From Volvox africanus (Eukaryota > Chlorophyta > Chlorophyceae > Chlamydomonadales > Volvocaceae): a DNA stretch of 64,000 bases. The notes beneath the pieces are model-generated. The model saw nothing but the letters and a program-made list of their open reading frames with translations. It had not been told where the DNA came from and made no database searches. The position numbers were made by a program, and so were the translations under genes. Location of the stretch: the NCBI GenBank assembly GCA_030268105.1, contig BSDZ01000004.1:1909001-1973000 (forward strand). The letters run 5' to 3'. Below, in pieces: positions 60,312 through 64,000 of the stretch. How positions within the stretch are numbered: position 1 is the first letter of the stretch; each line of letters starts with the position of its first letter.

Positions 60312-63163
60312 GCTTGCGCATTACCTGCTGTCCTGCTATGCTTTGATGTTTGTGTGCGTGCAGCGCTAGGTTTGTTGGCATCAGGGACTTCGGAGCCTGC
60401 TGTGTGGTAACTGAGCTTATGTAGGCTATGCCTCCGTTACCGTACGTTCTTCCTCCCAAGGAAGCTGCAGCAACTATGGATGCGGTTGCGTTACCTGTTT
60501 CCTCGGTCGGGTGTTGCATCGTTATGCCAGCTGGGTTGCGATCGGGCGGGCCGATGTGCATCTGCACTCGTTAGGCACCCGTGGGGTGGTTCATCTTCGG
60601 GGTTGGCCGATAGCTATAGGCCGGGCTGTTGAGAAACTGGTCGCCCAATTGGGTAAGGGAGTTCGGCAACGGCCCCTCATAACGACCTCCAATTATTTGT
60701 CATAACTTCGCGGGATGACGCAAGCTTGGCTTGCTTGCCTGAACGGCAATAAAGCGATCTCGATTGAACTGAAGGTGCTGCTGATTCTTTTCATCTTAGG
60801 CTGTGTCTCCGTGTTCTGTTCAGCGTTGGAGCTGTCTGCGGTTTTTTACCTGGGACCCCACTATTTCGGAGTTTGTCAGCTCTTGCCTCGCGGAAGGCTT
60901 ATCGGAGGAGCACCCGCTCAGCGAACCGCCCGGGCCCCACTGGAGCTGGCCCGCCCGGGTTAGGCCTGCTATGGCCTGCTTGGGTATTTCGGTACCGGAG
61001 CCGTTCGCGGCGAGGAGTACTGCGTATTTTTTGGAGCGCCTTTACACCGTTGCATGCAGGAACGCCAAGTCAGGCCTAGAATTGCACATGTTTAGTGAGT
61101 TTTGTGAGGGGATCATGGGAGCGGGTGTCCCTTCGCTCCATGGGAAAAGATGTGCCCGTTCCAGTCGTTCGAGAACAAGTTTTTGAATTCGTTAATGCGG
61201 TGAGTGTGGTTATGGCGTCGAGTTGATGTCTCAGACAGCCCACAAGTTTGGTTCCCCAGTTATGTTCCGGCAACAGAGGCTTGGCTCAGGGCGCTCATTG
61301 CACTGGTGGTCATACTGGTCATAATGGACGAGATTGCACCAAGCCATAAAGCCAGCCTTTAAAACCGTGGATTAAAAAATCTTAGTATGCATTTTTTAAA
61401 TCTGTGGTAGTGGCTGATCACCACCAATCGAGACAAACGCACCTACATGCTAATAAGGTGCAAAAATGTAGTAAGGCACAGGGTGGAAGCAGGACAAGGG
61501 GCGTTTGGCGGTTGTACAATCTGTGAACGCTACGGGTGCTGCTGGCCGGCAGCTTCATTTTGCATCGTGATGAGTGTACTCATTGCACCAGTGACAGGCA
61601 TTTGACCTGTCGCTCGTTCCCGGTGGTACATAAGCCGTCACAGAAACGCGAGGCAGCTCGATGATGTACATACAGAAAGCTGCCCACAAGGCGCGCCGCC
61701 GAGGGAGCAGACGTGATTAGAAAATATGCCCTTATGCGTCCCGAACTGTCAGAAGACGGTGCTGTACATAGTCCTGAGCAGCTCGCTTGCGGACTGCGAT
61801 GACTGTGGTAAACATAGCATCTGGGAGTGGCATGCGTTGGCAAGGCATGTCAACCCTCGCAATGCCTTAGCTGTCCAAAGATGCAAGTTGTTAAAGCACA
61901 GCATCGAATGTAATCCGCTGTGCGGCCCACTAAGACAAAAACGGCCCCACGGTTGGTCTGATGAGTATCTCCCTGACTTCCTTGCCTGGATGGGCGACTG
62001 AAAAACCGACAGCAGTGGCAGCGTTCTCCTTACAACGCCGCCATGCTGCCAACGCCACGACCACTGATGGGCTGCGCTCGTGTGGACATTGTCGCCCCGC
62101 GTAGCTGGGAAACCGATGTACCCCTACTGGGCCGTACACACTAACCAGCCGCTACACAGCACTCGCAAGCATGCATAGTTGCTTCAATACTGTCGATCTA
62201 CGAGATCGCGAAGTGAAAATTGTCATAAACTTCGCGTAAGTTGGCCACTCTGCCGCACAGCTTTAGGTTGAGCTATGCACTCTTTCGCATTGCCATGCCC
62301 CACTGCGCAGAAGCGTAACCTCCCCCATCGACATGAATTGAATACGTGATATCTCAATAAACAACAGGCTTTGCATGCTGTACATGCACATGCATGTACC
62401 TGGACCTCCTCCGCACGAGCCTCTGGGGCCCTAATCAAGAACACACCTTTACTCACAGCCCCTTACCATTTCGCGGAAGACTCCATGCTTCACACTCCAG
62501 CATTCGTGGTCGTACGACCTTGCGTAGTGCATTCCCAGCCCCTGGTGCGGGGGTAGCGACATATGCAAGGTGCCATGCCACTTCCGCATCGATCTCTGCG
62601 CGGTCAACCTGAAGTATATCCACATGCGGCTCTTGCGAAGCCTCATGGAAAAACCATTCCCGCGATGGGAGTTCGGAAGGAAACTGTCTGCCATCTATTA
62701 TCGCAGTATTCCTCGAGTCATACATATCACCCATATCATGCCATTATGTCCCTGGAGGTTCCTAGATCGATCTTGGCTGAGAGCAGGGTAAGGATCCCTC
62801 CACCGATTGTGGGTGGATGTGCCCCCGATGTTGATGGACGGTGCGGACCCCGGTTATAGTGACTTGCGGGCCGACCAGGAGTGGAGTTGAGGCCGCCGTT
62901 CATCCGGCAGATTCCACTGGACGCCGGAGGTGGTGCTGAACCCGGGAAAATCACTGGTTTCGGAGCAGTCAACATCCCTAGGGGTGAACAGATGGGGGTG
63001 CCCCGAAATACAGGGGAAGGTAGGGACTGCCAGGTAGTGGCCACGGGTGAAGCAAAGCCCCGCTATCCCACACACATATCACCCCAAGCAATCACGTATA
63101 CTTAATTACATTTATATTCTCAATGTCACAGAACATGAGTTGCTGCAACATACACCGCTGCCG
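60312..63163. other. No confident gene
   Basis: Frames at 60803-61186 (plus) and 62453-62734 (minus; PSREWFFHEASQEPHVDILQ) look partly protein-like, but no domain or complete splice model is recognisable. The minus-strand frame could be a terminal exon of the SET gene at the right edge. Confidence 0.3.
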
Positions 63164-64000
63164 TCACACGCACCGCCGACGCTGCTGCTGCGGTGTTGTG
63201 TCTGCAGCCCCGACTGGCTGCACCTCCATAACGCCCTTTGCTCGCCTTTCCTCGAGCACGTCGAGAAGCTGGTGTGCTGGGCGCCGGCCCCGACAGAGAC
63301 TGAGACTGAGACTGTCGTTGCAATCACTGGTGTTGGTTTTGTCAACGAGTGAGTTACTGGTTTGCAACCCCCGAGAGCAATGATGGCCGGGACTACCGGT
63401 ACGCCCATCACTGTAATGCCCCTCACTGGTACAGCTGCTGTTGTGGCTGCCATCGCGGATGCCGTTAGTGCCCTGGTGGTGACTGTGCAGCCCGCTACGC
63501 CCGCGGCGGTCCATATCGTGAATGCTGTGTCCATGCTCTTGCACTGCCTCCTCTTCCGCCCCCGCCCCCGCCGCCCCCGCTGTGCTGTCCGCCTGAATCG
63601 TTCGCTGCTGCTGTTCAAGCTCTTGGTCTCTGCCGGAGTCTTCGCTGCGACTGTGGACCTTACCTTCATGGGTTTGCACGCAGTGGCGGTGCTGGTCGCA
63701 TGGCGGCGGGAGCGCATCCACAGCACACGGGTCGTGCAGCACGTCCGCGGGGCTGGCAGAGAATATTCGCAATGTGGCCCGCCATTCCTCCATGTCATGC
63801 CACCATTGCTCACCGTAGTCCCGCAGCAGCTGCTCTCCAATTTTGATGTCCCGAAGCGCTACCAGGACGGGGAGAGGCACGCCACGCACCAGCACCGGAA
63901 CCACCTGCCGGCATATCACATATGAACCAGTGGGAAGCAGCAACACATCAAGAGTGGGGATTGACAAACTCAGAATGGCTTGATGGCTCGCTGATGCCGT
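63164..64000 (-). CDS. SET-domain protein, C-terminal part (5' end off the window)
   Basis: A minus-strand exon begins after acceptor GCCGGCAG near 63911 and reads VVPVLVRGVPLPVLVALRDI, KIGEQLLRDYGEQWWHDM. ALRDIxxGEQLLxDYG is the C-terminal SET motif, whose Tyr lies in the active site. The rest is a Gln/His/Gly-rich low-complexity tail (EELEQQQRTIQ-type and HSHHQGTNG-type stretches) to a TGA at 63164. Upstream SET core exons lie beyond base 64000. Probable protein-lysine methyltransferase; substrate unknown. Confidence 0.6.
   Translation of the reverse strand, partial: TASASHQAILSLSIPTLDVLLLPTGSYVICRQVVPVLVRGVPLPVLVALRDIKIGEQLLRDYGEQWWHDMEEWRATLRIFSASPADVLHDPCAVDALPPPCDQHRHCVQTHEGKVHSRSEDSGRDQELEQQQRTIQADSTAGAAGAGAEEEAVQEHGHSIHDMDRRGRSGLHSHHQGTNGIRDGSHNSSCTSEGHYSDGRTGSPGHHCSRGLQTSNSLVDKTNTSDCNDSLSLSLCRGRRPAHQLLDVLEERRAKGVMEVQPVGAADTTPQQQRRRCV

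Overview
The window looks like nuclear DNA of a green alga, most likely a volvocine (Chlamydomonas/Volvox-type) species. This rests on intron-rich genes with clean GT-AG junctions (donors mostly GTGAGT/GTAAG), Ala/Gly/Ser-rich low-complexity exons, TGTAA motifs downstream of stop codons, a plastid-type pyruvate dehydrogenase E2 and a U2-snRNP SF3B6 subunit. The species call is inference. I assembled exon models by hand; where stated, exon lengths sum to whole codons.

Layout, left to right. 1-5.07 kb: 3'-incomplete minus-strand SET-domain (Rubisco-LSMT-like) methyltransferase gene. 5.72-8.51 kb: an AT-rich block unlike its surroundings, made of many short, broken, strand-shuffled pieces of bacterial genes (fumC, a traA-like relaxase, IS256 and IS481 transposases, htpG, a VanX-like dipeptidase, an ABC ATPase, smpB, an S49 peptidase, ftsW, an LRR protein) plus a perfect 26-bp palindrome. 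The gene set and wording point to a Rickettsiales-type endosymbiont. 8.5-11.6 kb: no gene recognised. 11.6-13.9 kb: minus-strand pseudokinase. 15.9-18.2 kb: exons of an unrecognised minus-strand gene, or the 3' half of the next one. 18.2-19.86 kb: a cleanly spliced minus-strand gene for a T4 gp21-type prohead (capsid maturation) protease with the catalytic His and Ser conserved; this is the most surprising item. 21.7-29.5 kb: plus-strand FUSC/ALMT-like membrane transporter. 31-34.4 kb: minus-strand gene or genes with a PAM2 motif. 36.3-37.6 kb: minus-strand multi-pass membrane protein. 39.5-49.7 kb: large minus-strand Ala-rich coiled-coil gene. 50.46-51.43 kb: SF3B6 (plus). 52.93-56.91 kb: plastid dihydrolipoamide acetyltransferase (minus). 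57.2-57.8 kb: FAMeT-domain protein (plus). 57.9-60.3 kb: FAMeT-tail/BTB-BACK/discoidin-like protein (plus). 63.2-64 kb: second SET-domain gene running off the right edge (minus).

The host genes are ordinary single-copy-style eukaryotic genes with no operon logic. Two layers of foreign ancestry stand out: an old one, now carrying spliceosomal introns (the phage-type protease), and a younger, decayed one still AT-rich and intronless (the shattered rickettsial DNA).
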